From Chrysemys picta bellii (taxonomy: Eukaryota; Chordata; Testudines; Emydidae), in assembly GCF_011386835.1 (NCBI RefSeq), contig NC_088799.1, positions 73,055,302 through 73,119,301 on the forward strand: DNA of 64,000 nt, read 5' to 3'. The position numbers and the translations under genes were made by a program. This document shows, piece by piece, positions 48,547-59,496 of this stretch; within the stretch, counting starts at the first letter, position 1; the number at the start of each line of letters is the position of its first letter. The notes below the pieces were generated by a model, which did no database searches, was not told where the DNA came from, and was given only the letters and a program-made list of their open reading frames with translations.

Positions 48547-48869
48547 GGCTACGTTTACACTGCGAGCTCCGTGTGTCATTCCCCTGCTAGTGTATACATA
48601 CTTGCACCAGCTCTCATAGACCTGGCTCGAGTATAAATAGCAATATATCCGTGACAACATGGGTAGAAACAATGGAGGCATGGCCGAGCCATGCTGTGTA
48701 CATACCCCCCGGGTTCAGGCAGGTTTGTGCTTGGCTTGGCTCAGCAGTGCTTCTGCTGCTGCTACCAATGTTATTGTGGCTACACTGCAATTTATATGAT
48801 GAGAGCTGGTGTGTGTGTGTGTATCGAGCAGGGGAATCACACCTCTAGCTAATAGTGTAGACATAGCCC
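48547..48869. mobile_element. Fold-back MITE with long terminal inverted repeats
   Basis: The ends GGCTACGTTTACACT and AGTGTAGACATAGCCC are inverted, and pairing continues inward. TCATTCCCCTGCTAGTGTAT is matched by the complement of ATCGAGCAGGGGAATCACAC, and CACCAGCTCTCATA by TGATGAGAGCTGGTG. A (GT)n run has expanded in the right arm (about 48809-48822). Ends resemble TCTACACT-type Harbinger MITEs. No clean target duplication was found. Confidence 0.62.
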
Positions 48870-49897
48870 AAGTCTTGAGATGATTTTCACCATTTCTCTC
48901 AGATGAGGACTTTGCCGCAGGTATCCAGGGCACCTTGAACTGCAGAATGCTTTATCATAAAGCCTTCTGAATTGTGCTGCTTTTCTAAAAACTGCTCAGA
49001 AGCTACAGCTGGTGAAGAAGGGGTGGACCACTCTCCTAGGGCTAGTAGCTGGTGACACGAGTGTCCCATAATCTGCACTGGCTCTATACTTACTTTCAGG
49101 TTCAGTTCAAGCCTTACAACTGAAGTTGTAAGCCCGATGTGGTTTGGGTTAATTATGTGAGAGACTGTCCTTTCTCTGTCACATCAACTGAGACTGCAAA
49201 GGGTCAGATGGCAGTATCATTAGTAGCCTATCAAACGGATTTCCAGTTAACTGAGTACTTGTGACATACTGAGCCCACACCAGTAGAAGTACTATTTCTG
49301 AAAGTTAGAGACCTGTGCCTCTTTATTACACTTTATTACAGTGTTACACTAATCAATTTCATGTAATTCTGCTGGAGATCAAGAAAAAGACCATGACCTT
49401 AGCTTTTCTATTTTGAATTCCACTAGGCTAAGTGTGATGTATTCATTATATTTTATTTTTAAATTAAAGGTCATATTTTCAGCCTCGCCCTAACCAACCT
49501 CCAATTCTTTTTTTTTTTTTTTGTCTTCAGTTATAAAAGAGGGTTTTTTAAGATAAGTGTTTGCACACTGGAATTATTTTCAGATACAATTTGTCATTTA
49601 TAATTTTCAGTCACAAACAGATAGTAAGACATCTATATAGCACAAAATGTGCCTGCAGTTATTTGAGCCAGCAAACTATGAATGTAAAAGATGGAGACTA
49701 CTGATTGCAAATCATGCCCTTTGTTCACAACAAAGCACCAGGAAAAAATTCCAAAATTCACTTTGTACCACATGTATGTTTTAAGTACAGGCAAGAAGTC
49801 TACAGAGAGATCTAAGCCTATACGAAAAATGAGGCTTTAGATAAGCAGCACAAGGAAACAGGATCCACATTGCTATATGGAGACACTGTAAACCTTC
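48870..49897. other. Anonymous DNA, no supported feature
   Basis: A poly(T) run lies at about 49508-49523. Nothing else recognised. Confidence 0.5.
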
Positions 49898-50403
49898 AGG
49901 CTATGTCTTCACTGGAGAGTTAACTAAAGCTCTAATTTGGATGTTGCCCCTATCTTCCCTCCTGTCCATAAACAAAATCCCCTCACTGGGGTGGTGGTGG
50001 TTTCTACCTGGCCTAGTTGGCACAGCTGGGGCTGTGGGCTAAACCTCCACTACTGTTTTCACCTGGGCTGGTAACCCACCCAGTTTGCAGTGTGGACCCA
50101 GGCTAAATCACTCAAATACTGATAGTCCTCCAATGCCTTCCCACAATTCCCCCCATGTGCTCAGAATGACAAACATGTTTCCCCACAATTCACTGGGAGA
50201 AAATCATAGACCTGCTCAGCTTATTGCAGCACAAAGAACCACAGGATAGGGCCCCAGCAGTTCTAGCGACACACACAGGGAAGTGTAGCACCAGTGAGGA
50301 CGCAGTAAGTGGCACATCTTTTTGCAATGTGATTGCTCACATCTAGGCAAGGCTAACGCAGGAACCAATTACCTGAGTTAACTCAGCAATGAAGACATAT
50401 CCT
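49898..50403. mobile_element. MITE with AGGCTATGTCTTCACT ends
   Basis: The left terminus AGGCTATGTCTTCACTGG...GAGTTAACT is mirrored on the right by AGTTAACTCAGCAATGAAG then ACATATCCT, giving a terminal inverted repeat of about 28 bp with few mismatches. The ends are similar to the Harbinger-type TGTCTACACT pattern. The interior shows no coding sequence. The flanking duplication is unclear. Confidence 0.6.
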
Positions 50404-51806
50404 TAGTTAACTGGGAGATTGCATAAATTACAATTTATCTTACTTCTCCCTTCCCACCCCCCCCCCCAAAAAAATAATTTGAGGCTAATCTAGATAATAA
50501 GCACATCTCTATTAGTAAGCGGATATGATAGGTTACAGGCTACTGGAGAATTCCAAAATTCTCAGCAGCTTCCATTGTTAAATGCCTAAATGGGAGCTGT
50601 TGGGTGCTAAGCTCCTTTAAAAATCTGGCACACAGAGAATTGCCTACATTGGAGACATAGGTATATAATAATATCTAGATTGCGGTGATATCCTTGAGAT
50701 AAACTGCAGAACCATGTGGTAAATTGCATGTTCCACGTCCTTTTGACTACCTCTTCTGCACTGTGCCGATTTATCCATCTCCCATAGAATGACTTCTAAA
50801 AATACCAACTGCTCCACAGCAATTTAGCATGTGTGTATGTGTAACGTAGAAACATGATGCTGTACTAAGTAATGAATAACTGCAGCCTATATGAGATGAG
50901 TTCTTATAGAAATGAATTATTTTCTTCTGTAAAGTGTTCATATATGAATAATAGCAATACATTTATATATAAATGCCAACTACAGTGATGAATGCTGTAG
51001 AAATACCTATACATAAATAAAATGCCTCCTATGGTCAAGATATGTTGCAGCTGGGTTTTCCAGTTTAACAAGATAAATTTGATGCCAAGAGTCAGTATCC
51101 TGAATAATCCTTGTGAGCAGTACGTTGCAGGAAGGTAGAAAGCCTGTGTGTTTTAAGAATGTAGAATGGTGGGAAAGAGATATTAGGAGCATCTTTAATA
51201 AAGGCAATGATCCCAGAAACTCTTGTTGAGAAGACCTGAGATCCTTTAGAACTATCCAATCCTGTTCCCTTTGAAAGCACTGGCAAAACTTTCAGTGATT
51301 TCAGTTGGAGCAGGTTCAGGCTCAAAGTGATTAGCCAAGTGGTCTATAATTCTGGCCAATCAAATACATTTTCATTTCTGATTCAGAGCATGCCCCTTCC
51401 TTCAGTGTCACAGATACTGTATTGCCTTCTAAATATATTTTCTTCCCCATTGGATATTCAGTGCAATAAGGTTAATCATGATGAACCAATGTGTTATTAA
51501 TGTAATGTATATTTTCATATGAACTTTGATAAATGAACCATTGTTGTAAAGTTTTCCCACCTTTCATCCTGCCCTTAAGTACTTCTTTTGTATTTTAACA
51601 TCTACTTCCATTTTTAGGTGTTTTTTTTGTATGTTGTCAGGACATGAATAAACTAACACTTCTCAGGTTTGGGGATATCATCCAAGAATTTGTCCAGTTA
51701 GGCTGCTTGACTGATGAAATATTTTTCACTACTGTATGGTTTATACTTCAACACAGAAAGAGCAGACCCAATAAATCAATACTTTCAAAAAGGTTTTACT
51801 ATTTAA
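50404..51806. other. Anonymous DNA, no supported feature
   Basis: A poly(C) tract lies at about 50457-50467. Nothing else recognised. Confidence 0.5.
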
Positions 51807-51919
51807 GCCCTGATCCTGCAAAGAATTGTGCATGTGCTTACCTTTACGCACTTGCAGTAAATGAAACTACTGTCAGTGCATAAAGATAACCTGTGGAAGT
51901 CATTGCAAGATTGGGGCCC
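51807..51919. repeat. Short palindromic repeat (GCCCTGATCCTGCAAAG)
   Basis: The left end GCCCTGATCCTGCAAAG and right end CATTGCAAGATTGGGGCCC are inverted repeats 113 bp apart, and the interior GTGCTTACCTTTACGCAC is itself partly self-complementary. Related in style to the repeats at 4560 and 20316. This type of fold-back repeat is common in amniotes (from memory). Confidence 0.5.
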
Positions 51920-52227
51920 ATCATTTTCCTTGCCATGAGCTACCAAATGACATTTAAATAAAACCCAAATACCTTGAAAGCCTGTACCTTAATCCTTCAG
52001 ATACCTTTTTGCAGAAGATGACAATTTGACTAGGGGTCCTAGAGGCTCTGGTAATACAATAATAAGAGGCAGAGAGTCCCTTCGAGGGTCCTCTAGACAT
52101 TGCTTGGTGGTTCTGAAGACTTGGTGGTTGAGCACACTGCTGGGATACGCAGAACTGTGAGCCTCTGTCATCTTTCTGCCTCAGCAAGAGTGAGTTTTGC
52201 TGGAGATTAGACTGTGTGTCTACTCCC
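51920..52227. other. Anonymous DNA with an old repeat scrap
   Basis: GACTAGGGGTCCTAGAGGCT followed by CTGGTAATACAATAATAAG (about 52029-52067) resembles the end of a common reptile repeat; too short to name. Confidence 0.35.
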
Positions 52228-53300
52228 TGTCACACCAAACTGTCGTCCTCATCAGGAAACTCCTCAAGGGTCTTTTGGCTCAACCTTGCTAGCAGGTAAC
52301 TTGTTTCTTTCCAATGCACAGCCCCTATCACCGTACATTCATAAAGGATACTAAGTTTGCTGCTCTGAATTGGTTTATAGTAAAAGTAAAACAAGTTTAT
52401 TAACAAAAGAGCATTGATTAAGTGATACTAAGTAAAAGAGATAAAGGCAGAGATGGTTACAAGCAAATACAAGTGACAAACACACATTTTAATCTACAGA
52501 GGGTCCTGTGGCACCTTTAAGCCTAACAGAAGTATTGGGAGCATAAGCTTTCGTGGGTAAGAACCTCACTACTTCAGATGCAAGTGAGGTTCTTACCCAT
52601 GAAAGCTTATGCTCCCAATACTTCTGTTAGTCTTAAAGGTGCCATAGGACCCTCTGTTGCTTTTTACAGATTCAGACTAACACAGATACCCCTCTGATAC
52701 TTGACATATAATCTAGCAAGATACAGCCTTTGTTCAAGATGGTTTCTTTTACCCATAGTTTCCTTTCCAGCTTTTTACTGGCCGGCAAGGCCAGGTCCCA
52801 TCATAGAGATCAAATAATTTGGTTTCTTTGTCTCTTAAGGTAAAGGATAAAGATGGAGACTCTTTCTGTTCCTTATATCCCCAAAGGGAAATCTTTGTCT
52901 TACAAATCAGGGAGGGCTCCCACGGATTCAGGATTTTGTCTCTCTCTGTGATGGAGGAGCCATGTTTATTCTTTATCTTTTAAGTTCAGGTACCTAGTTT
53001 ATCTTGACAGCTTGTTTTACAGCTAATATGTAAATTGAGGTAAACCCACATTCCTTTGTCTAAGACAGACCTATTTGTGACCTTTACCTGGGCTAGGCTG
53101 TCTTGTCTTACACATGTTCTAGTAACACCATACAGAGGTAATTCATATATTCACATATTAAGTTAACACATACATTTTATTAATATCCAGTGCAATATTA
53201 ACTTTCATTTGATACCTCATAAGGCACAGTTTATACAAATATCGTAGTAATGTGTAAGATGTGAATATAGCTATGCCTAGCGTAACTGTGGTCCATAACA
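52228..53300 (-). repeat. Antisense LTR-like repeat, split by a PLE palindrome
   Basis: On the minus strand the block would begin TGTTATGGACCAC and soon carries TTATGAGGTATCAAATGAAA, aligning with the first ~100 bp of the LTRs at 1975 and 20666. Minus-strand AATAAA motifs (plus-strand TTTATT) occur, for example near 52397. The distal end is uncertain; TGTCACACC at 52228 is a candidate. A palindromic PLE interrupts it at 52497-52708, so the LTR is older than that insertion. No target duplication for the LTR itself was found. Confidence 0.42.
52497..52708. mobile_element. Palindromic Penelope-like tail nested in LTR-like repeat
   Basis: The left arm, from GAGGGTCCTGTGGCACC to GTAAGAACCTCACT, is mirrored by the right arm, from AGTGAGGTTCTTACCC to GGTGCCATAGGACCCTC. 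Arms are about 73 bp with a central spacer of about 12 bp (ACTTCAGATGCA). The right end adds the rest of the tail, CAGACTAACACAG then ACCCCTCTGATAC. A 7-bp duplication, TAATCTA, occurs at 52490-52496 and 52709-52715. The hammerhead CUGANGA box has been replaced by arm sequence, so no ribozyme is possible here. Confidence 0.72.
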
Positions 53301-54108
53301 AAATGACAAATAAGATGAACCCACATGTATGCCCTATGGCTAGCTGCTTGGATACCAAGGTGAGATGCACCAGGAAAAAATTCTAAAATTTCCCCAAAAA
53401 TAATGCAGCTGTAGTATAATCCATAACAGGTCATCCACTATCTAAATTTTACCCAATATAAATAACATATACCATGAAAATCAAATTTGACAAGCAAGAT
53501 CAGATATAACCATATTTTGGACTAGAATAGCTCAAAAAGAGTAAAAGTAAGAGCTATTCAGAAAGATGTGGCTAATCCTGGTGACAAAGAGAGATTATTA
53601 TCATTTTACACAGTTTGTAGGAACTGGGTAAAATCCTGCTTCATTGAAGTTAATGGGAAATCTGCCATAGATTCCAATAAGGCCAAGATTTCATCCACTA
53701 TATTTTCTCTCTTCAGAATAAATGGTTTCTGAATTTTGGATTGTCTTATGTAAATATGAGAATGTGAAGGGGGCATATATATGTTTGGCTTCTCTGTGCT
53801 TTTAGGAATAAATTGCACCTCTGCACACTGTGCCAGCCCTCATTTGGAACACGAAGGAATAGAGCACACTAAGATCACAGGTTGCTCTTTCTAAGCTCCC
53901 CCCTTCTCCCTGGGTGGAAGCAGTGCTCTGCTTTGCAGCTGGGGGATTGGTTAGGCTGTGGTTGTTTGAACTTACTGACAAGGGGGAATAGAAAGGATAC
54001 TGTGGGGGTGGAAGTATCCAGCCCTAAAATAGAGCCCTTGTGAGGTGCTAGCCAGGTTATGCCCTCCTGCAGTGATGTGGAAAGATTGCTATTAGATATC
54101 AACTCCAC
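53301..54108. other. Anonymous DNA, no supported feature
   Basis: TCATTGAAGTTAATGGG near 53641 is a scrap of the amniote fold-back repeats. Nothing else recognised. Confidence 0.4.
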
Positions 54109-54121
54109 ATCAGAGAGAGAA

Positions 54122-54341
54122 AGAAGAACAGGAGTACTTGTGGCACCTTAGAGACTAACAAATTTATTAGAGCATAAGCTTTCGTGGACTACAGCCCACT
54201 TCTTCGTTATGCATCCGAAGAAGTGGGCTGTAGTCCACGAAAGCTTATGCTCTAATAAATTTGTTAGTCTCTAAGGTGCCACAAGTACTCCTGTTCTTCT
54301 TTTTGCGGATACAGACTAACACGGCTGCTACTCTGAAACCT
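54122..54341. mobile_element. Palindromic Penelope-like tail, 13-bp target duplication
   Basis: Head-to-head tails of the subfamily found at 23.7 kb: GGAGTACTTGTGGCACC on the left is mirrored by GGTGCCACAAGTACTCC on the right, with arms meeting near 54205-54215. The right copy also extends to the outer end (CACGGCTGCTACTCTGAAAC). ATCAGAGAGAGAA flanks it at 54109-54121 and 54342-54354, a perfect 13-bp duplication. Both hammerhead cores are degenerate (CCGAAGA on the right). The arms are nearly identical to each other. Confidence 0.82.
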
Positions 54342-54354
54342 ATCAGAGAGAGAA

Positions 54355-55102
54355 GTGATTTAAGAATCCTCTTGCTTCTTTTCTTTGTTATTCACCATTA
54401 TTTTTGAAGTTCAGCTTGGATTGGGGATTTCCAACACACACAACATTATGAAAGTAAGTGTTGTTCCTTGATTTAAACACCAAATTCCAACCTTGAACAT
54501 TGAGAGTTAAGAGGTACGTTTTCCAAATAGATGCAGTGATGACCACAGGTTGTCCTTGCCTTGCCCAAAACAGACAGCACATTTTGCTAAATGTACTTTT
54601 GTTTGTTTAATAAGCCTTCTAAGGCAGCTGAGCTTCATGGAAGAGAGTGCATTTTTAAAATTGTTTAAAAATGCAACTCCATCCTAGAAGATCAAGTTTT
54701 CTGCAGGCCACCTTAGTAGCCTATCAGGGAGTCAGAGATATACAAACCTGACTTGAGGTGATACAACAATACAGTGGAGGTTATGTAGAGCTCCTCTGGT
54801 CTGGAGATGGTTCGTTTTAAACTTTATTTCTGGTGCATAAGGGACTTGGTTTAGCCAAATGTTTGATATGTGAGTATGAGGGAGTTGATACACCTCAAAA
54901 GATCAGCTATTTGTTAGCCCATCACTAATTCCAACAGAGAAATCACAGAGCATTTAGGAAGATATATAGAATCCATGAGAACTCAGTACAGTCCCAGAAC
55001 ATTCTGTGAAAGTGGTGGGATGAAAAGGCTAAATGCGCATTTAAATCTTTTGAATCATAAAATCTGCAGGATCAGGTAAGATCTGTCAAATCTTTTTCAA
55101 AG
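54355..55102. other. Anonymous DNA, no supported feature
   Basis: Nothing recognised. Confidence 0.5.
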
Positions 55103-55389
55103 ACCTGGTCTACACTGGTGAGGGGGGATCGATCTAAGTTACACAAGTTCAGCTACATGAATAAGGTAGTTGAAGCTGACGTACTTAGATCTACTTACCA
55201 TGGTGTCTTCGCTGTGGTAAGTCGATCGCTGACATTCTCCTGCCGACTCTGCCTGCGCCTCTCACCTGGTGGAGTGAGATGGGAGAGCGCTTGGCGGTCG
55301 ATTTATCGCGTCTAATCTAGATGCGATAAATTGACCCCTGCTGGATCGATCTCTGCCCATCGATCCAGCGGGTAATGTGGACAAGCCCT
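55103..55389. mobile_element. PIF/Harbinger-type MITE, sibling of 37629-37913
   Basis: It starts ACCTGGTCTACACTGG and ends AATGTGGACAAGCCCT, with AAG on both sides (55100-55102 and 55390-55392), a 3-bp duplication as expected for Harbinger. Shared internal landmarks with the 37.6-kb copy are CGATTTATCGCGTCT followed by AGATGCGATAAATTGA, and the interior TTCAGCTACATGAATAA. Length, 287 bp, matches its sibling (285 bp). Confidence 0.72.
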
Positions 55390-58209
55390 AAGTGTCTCAC
55401 AAGAAAGCCTCTCCTGAAATATGAAGCACCAGAAATTTCTTGCTAAACAAGCTTGTGCTTGTAAAACAATGCTGGTGTCAGCATTCACTTTCAAGACAAG
55501 AATTTCAGCTTCTCTTTCAAGTTGCACAGAATACATATGAGGACACATGAATAATCTGATTCTTGACACTTTGTTACCCCTTTCCCATATAACACTCAGT
55601 GCTTGATCCCCTAGTACAAATATTTACTTGTTGACTTTTTTGTTACATAGCTGAATCATTCTCTGCTTTATACAGTCAAGACTACTCTCTAAGGAATGGA
55701 AGACTGGTTATTTCAGATCCAGTATTGCAGTGATTGACTTGGGTGGTTTGTGAATAAAATTCAAGGCACCAGTAGCAGTCAGGGCTTGGTAAATGTCTGG
55801 ATTTTCAGTTTTCTACTGAAACGGAGCTCACTCCAAAGCACTGAGACATTACTGTTTCTTGCTTGTGACCTAACATTTGTCCAAGTATGTATCTGGTGTC
55901 TAGCAAAGTCCAGACATCACAAACTGTTTAGAAAGAAAAATAATAAATAAAGGATAGAGGCAGTGGAACAAGGAGTTTTGGAAGTTTGTCCAACAATATC
56001 AGAGATCAGTTTCGATTTTATTTTTATAGCTTTCAATATTTTTTTTCTGAATTGAGGAATGAATGCTGTGTATTTCTATCATTTTCCTTGATTCGCTATT
56101 CTTGCTTTTCACTCAGTTCTCTTGAATCTTATTGATTCCTACATTAAGAGTTTGAGACCTTTTCTCACCTCTTCCTTATGGCCTCTGCAATTTGATTTCT
56201 AAAAATCGATATACTGTAAATAGAGATGTTACTATTCTCTGCTTGCCAAATTTAAAAAAACCTAAAGCAAATAAAAAATCTGACAGAGAATGAGTAAAAC
56301 TTACAGAAGAATGTTAAAAGGACATCCAAATATTTTCAGCATGCCAGAATAGTCCTAGGATAACAAATTATGTATACTGTAAAACTGGTGGGGGAAAAAA
56401 CTTTGACAGAACCATTTTCCACTTGAAAATGAAGTTTTATTGAAATTCAGATGCTTCAAAAAATCATGTTGATTTTCCTTAAATTTTGTTTTGGAAAACA
56501 CTGTGAAAACATCCCAATTCAACACATGTGTGAAGTATTTCACTTTTTCATTTTGAAACTACTTTTTGTTTCAATTTTTATTTTGTATTATATTATAATT
56601 TTAAAATTAAAATTGAGATAAAGCATGTTGAGCATTCTGAATCTGATTTTGTTTTTGAGAATTTAGAATTTTTCAAGATTTGTTCTGAATTGGAACAAAC
56701 ACAAATTGCAAATCTCAAAATCCTTCATGAAAGGGAATTTCTGTCCTCTGCGCCACTGTGTAGTACACCGCATTTGTCATTCCTGTTTTAGGAGGTGTAT
56801 ATTTGGTTGCAGGCGCTATAATTTGTTTTTGACAGTTCAGAAATTTAGTATTTAGACTGTTAAATTAACATTGAGCATCTATCATATAATGGTTGGAGAC
56901 CCTGTAAATATGAAAAACAAACACAAAACCCACTCCACTCACACTATACAAAAAGAAAGAATCCTATCTTCTGCAGATTCAGGGGAAGTTCTCCTGTCCT
57001 AGTGCTAAAGAAAGAGAGGTTTCTAGTTTAGAATAAAAATCATAATAACCCAGGTTTTTTATATATTATTTTATCTCCTATGTAGGGGGATGTTCAAGGT
57101 TTTTCAAAATACAAAGGAAAAAAAGTGGAAACATTTACACTAGACTTAACAAATAACTAGCAAAAGTAGCTGCTCGATTGCCCATGGAATCAATAGTGAA
57201 CATTGTGCAAATCAGAAACCTTAACTCAAGTTCTCTGAGCATTCAGGCAAGCCAAATTGCAATTAATTTTGACTCATTTGTACCCTTAGATGTTGACAGT
57301 GCAAAGTGGGGATAACTATGTGGTTTGGGACAAATGGATTTTGATTACCTTGGGTCCTTTTACAGGTTCAGGAAGAGCTATGCACATGACTGGATTAACC
57401 CATCTCTGGATCCTAGGGAAACATTCACTTCTGGGGGCCCCCTTCAAATATGAATAACAACAAACAGCCAATAAATGGAAAGAAGGGAAAATACATTTTC
57501 ATGATGTTCCCTCCCATACATTTCACCTCAGTAAATTCCCATCCCAGCTTGTTCACTTCCTTCTCCAGCAGCAATAAGTTATTTATTTACCAAGTGCTAT
57601 CTTCTATCCTTTGCTCTGTTGGGAATGGCAAAGTGAGTCACAGCTGTGTGTCTGGCTCTGCCCACTCATCCACTGGTGCAGATGTGTGTGCTTATTGAAA
57701 GAAGGTCACTTATTTAAGTTAATGGTGGTGTGATCTTGTATATGAGGTCATAACACCACTTGAATTTGCTCAGCTGCTCCTCCGTCATGATGGAGAAAAC
57801 CCTGAGCCAAATTTGAGTGGTGTGAGTGCAATCCCATTTGCTAGGTGGCAACACCAGTCACTCAAGTAAGGGACCTTCTTTTTTTTTTTTTTAATAATCA
57901 ACCTTCCTCTCTAGAATATAGGACCTATGCAATTACCTAATTTGCTTATGAGCTAATATAGCCTTAGTTATGCATACCCACATTCTCAAAAAGAAAAAAA
58001 GGGGACCTCAGTCACGTACTGCATAGTTTAGTTAGTGTTCTGACTCTAGTACATAGTTGAATTAATTCCTGATTAAAAAAAATCTTTCACATAGTTCTCA
58101 AAATTCCTTGAGGAGACTGAGAAGGGTTCAACCGTTGATTGTTACCCTTCCCAGAATCTCTGCAGTGATCCAGTTAGAATCATTCCACAATAACTAGGTT
58201 ACTTTAGGT
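55390..58209. other. Anonymous DNA; possible decayed MITE at 56.38-56.74 kb
   Basis: The 56.38-56.74 kb part is rich in GAAATT/AATTTC words like the element at 47875 but lacks clear ends. A poly(T) run lies near 57880-57892. Nothing else recognised. Confidence 0.4.
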
Positions 58210-58429
58210 CAGTGGTTCTCAAACTTTTGAACTGGTGACCCCTTTCACATAGCAAGTCTCTGAGTGCGACCCCCCTTATAAATTAAAAACACTTTTTTAT
58301 ATATTTAACACCATTATAAATGCTGGAGGCAAAGCAGGGTTTGGGGTGAAGGCTAACACCTCACCACCCCTCCATATTATAACCTGGCAATCCCCTGAGG
58401 GGTCCTGACCTCCAGTTTGAAAACCCGTG
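58210..58429. mobile_element. Non-autonomous hAT element, 220 bp
   Basis: It starts CAGTGGTTCTCAAACTTTTG and ends AGTTTGAAAACCCGTG, the well-known hAT terminal repeat. The 8-bp flanks are CTTTAGGT (58202-58209) and TTTTAGGT (58430-58437), matching at 7 of 8 positions. No coding capacity. Confidence 0.82.
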
Positions 58430-59059
58430 TTTTAGGTGGTGTCTTATCTCAGAACCCTGATTAAAGCCTCACGAGACTTAATCTGGTTCTTAAATTCCAT
58501 TGTTCCATACTGACCCTTTTGAACCTCTGAATTATTCCTTTATATCTTCTCTCCTGGGAAGTTCATTGTCTAGAGAAGAACCGACTAATTGATCACCTAT
58601 AATTCCTAAGGTCTAAGGTGCTTGCCAGATACTTTCTGGGACAAACGTTGTTTGTTTTCCACATCATGAGCAAAGAAGTGCAGACTTCCATTAGAAACAT
58701 CCCTTGGTTGGATGGAAATATCTCTACTCTTCATTACTGACAGTTAAGGAAGACCATACAGGTGTTGGCCATGACCTGAAAAAATGGATGTGTAAGAGGA
58801 TTTTGGTTTGCTTTTTAATCCTAATTTATAGTTTGGTAGTGAGAGAGAAGAGGCATAAATGCACCAACAAACCTATATATTGGTATGTACAAAGGCAGGT
58901 GCTTGACTAAACAAGTGGATATGCTGCCAATTATTTTTGGGTCTAATTGAAAATGTGGGACTTATAATAGTGGAAGCTCTTTGGGAAGATGGGCTCAATT
59001 AGACCTTAGTTATATAAAAACAATGTGTCCTACAGTGGTGCTTCCAGAAGTTTTAAAAG
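58430..59059. other. Anonymous DNA, no supported feature
   Basis: Nothing recognised. Confidence 0.5.
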
Positions 59060-59496
59060 TCAGGCCTTGTCTACACTGGCAAATTTCTGTGCAGTAAAGC
59101 AGCTTTCTATGTTGTAACTCCCAAGGCGTACACACTGTCAAGCCACTTAGTGCGCAGAAACTGCGCAACTGCAGCGCTGTAAAAAAAAAACACCCCGACA
59201 AGAGGCGTACACCTTTCTGTGCCAGGGCTACAGTGCCATGGTGCCAGCGTAGATACCCTGGTCGATTACAGTGCCGCAATTGGCCTCTGGGCGGTGACCC
59301 ACAATGCCTGTTCTCACCTCTCTTGTCTTTGGTTTGAACTCTTCTGCCCTGCCTTCAGGTGACCAACTGTGAGTCCCACCCCTTAACTTGGGAATTTTGA
59401 AAGTCTCCTTCCTGTTTGCTCGGTCACATGTGCAGTGGTCTCAGTGCATCTTTCCAGGTGACCATGCCTGCTCTACGCACCAGGTGATTCCCTGCT

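Noticed and set aside
52228..53300. CTCCC before TGTCACACC at 52223-52227 as a target duplication of the antisense LTR
   Set aside because: The other side (53301 onward) reads AAATG, so no duplication is present; the match to the solo LTR's flank is coincidental.
11195..54341. PLE palindromes considered as a CRISPR-like or bacterial repeat array
   Set aside because: Copies are dispersed, each with its own target duplication and different flanks, and the surrounding DNA is vertebrate.
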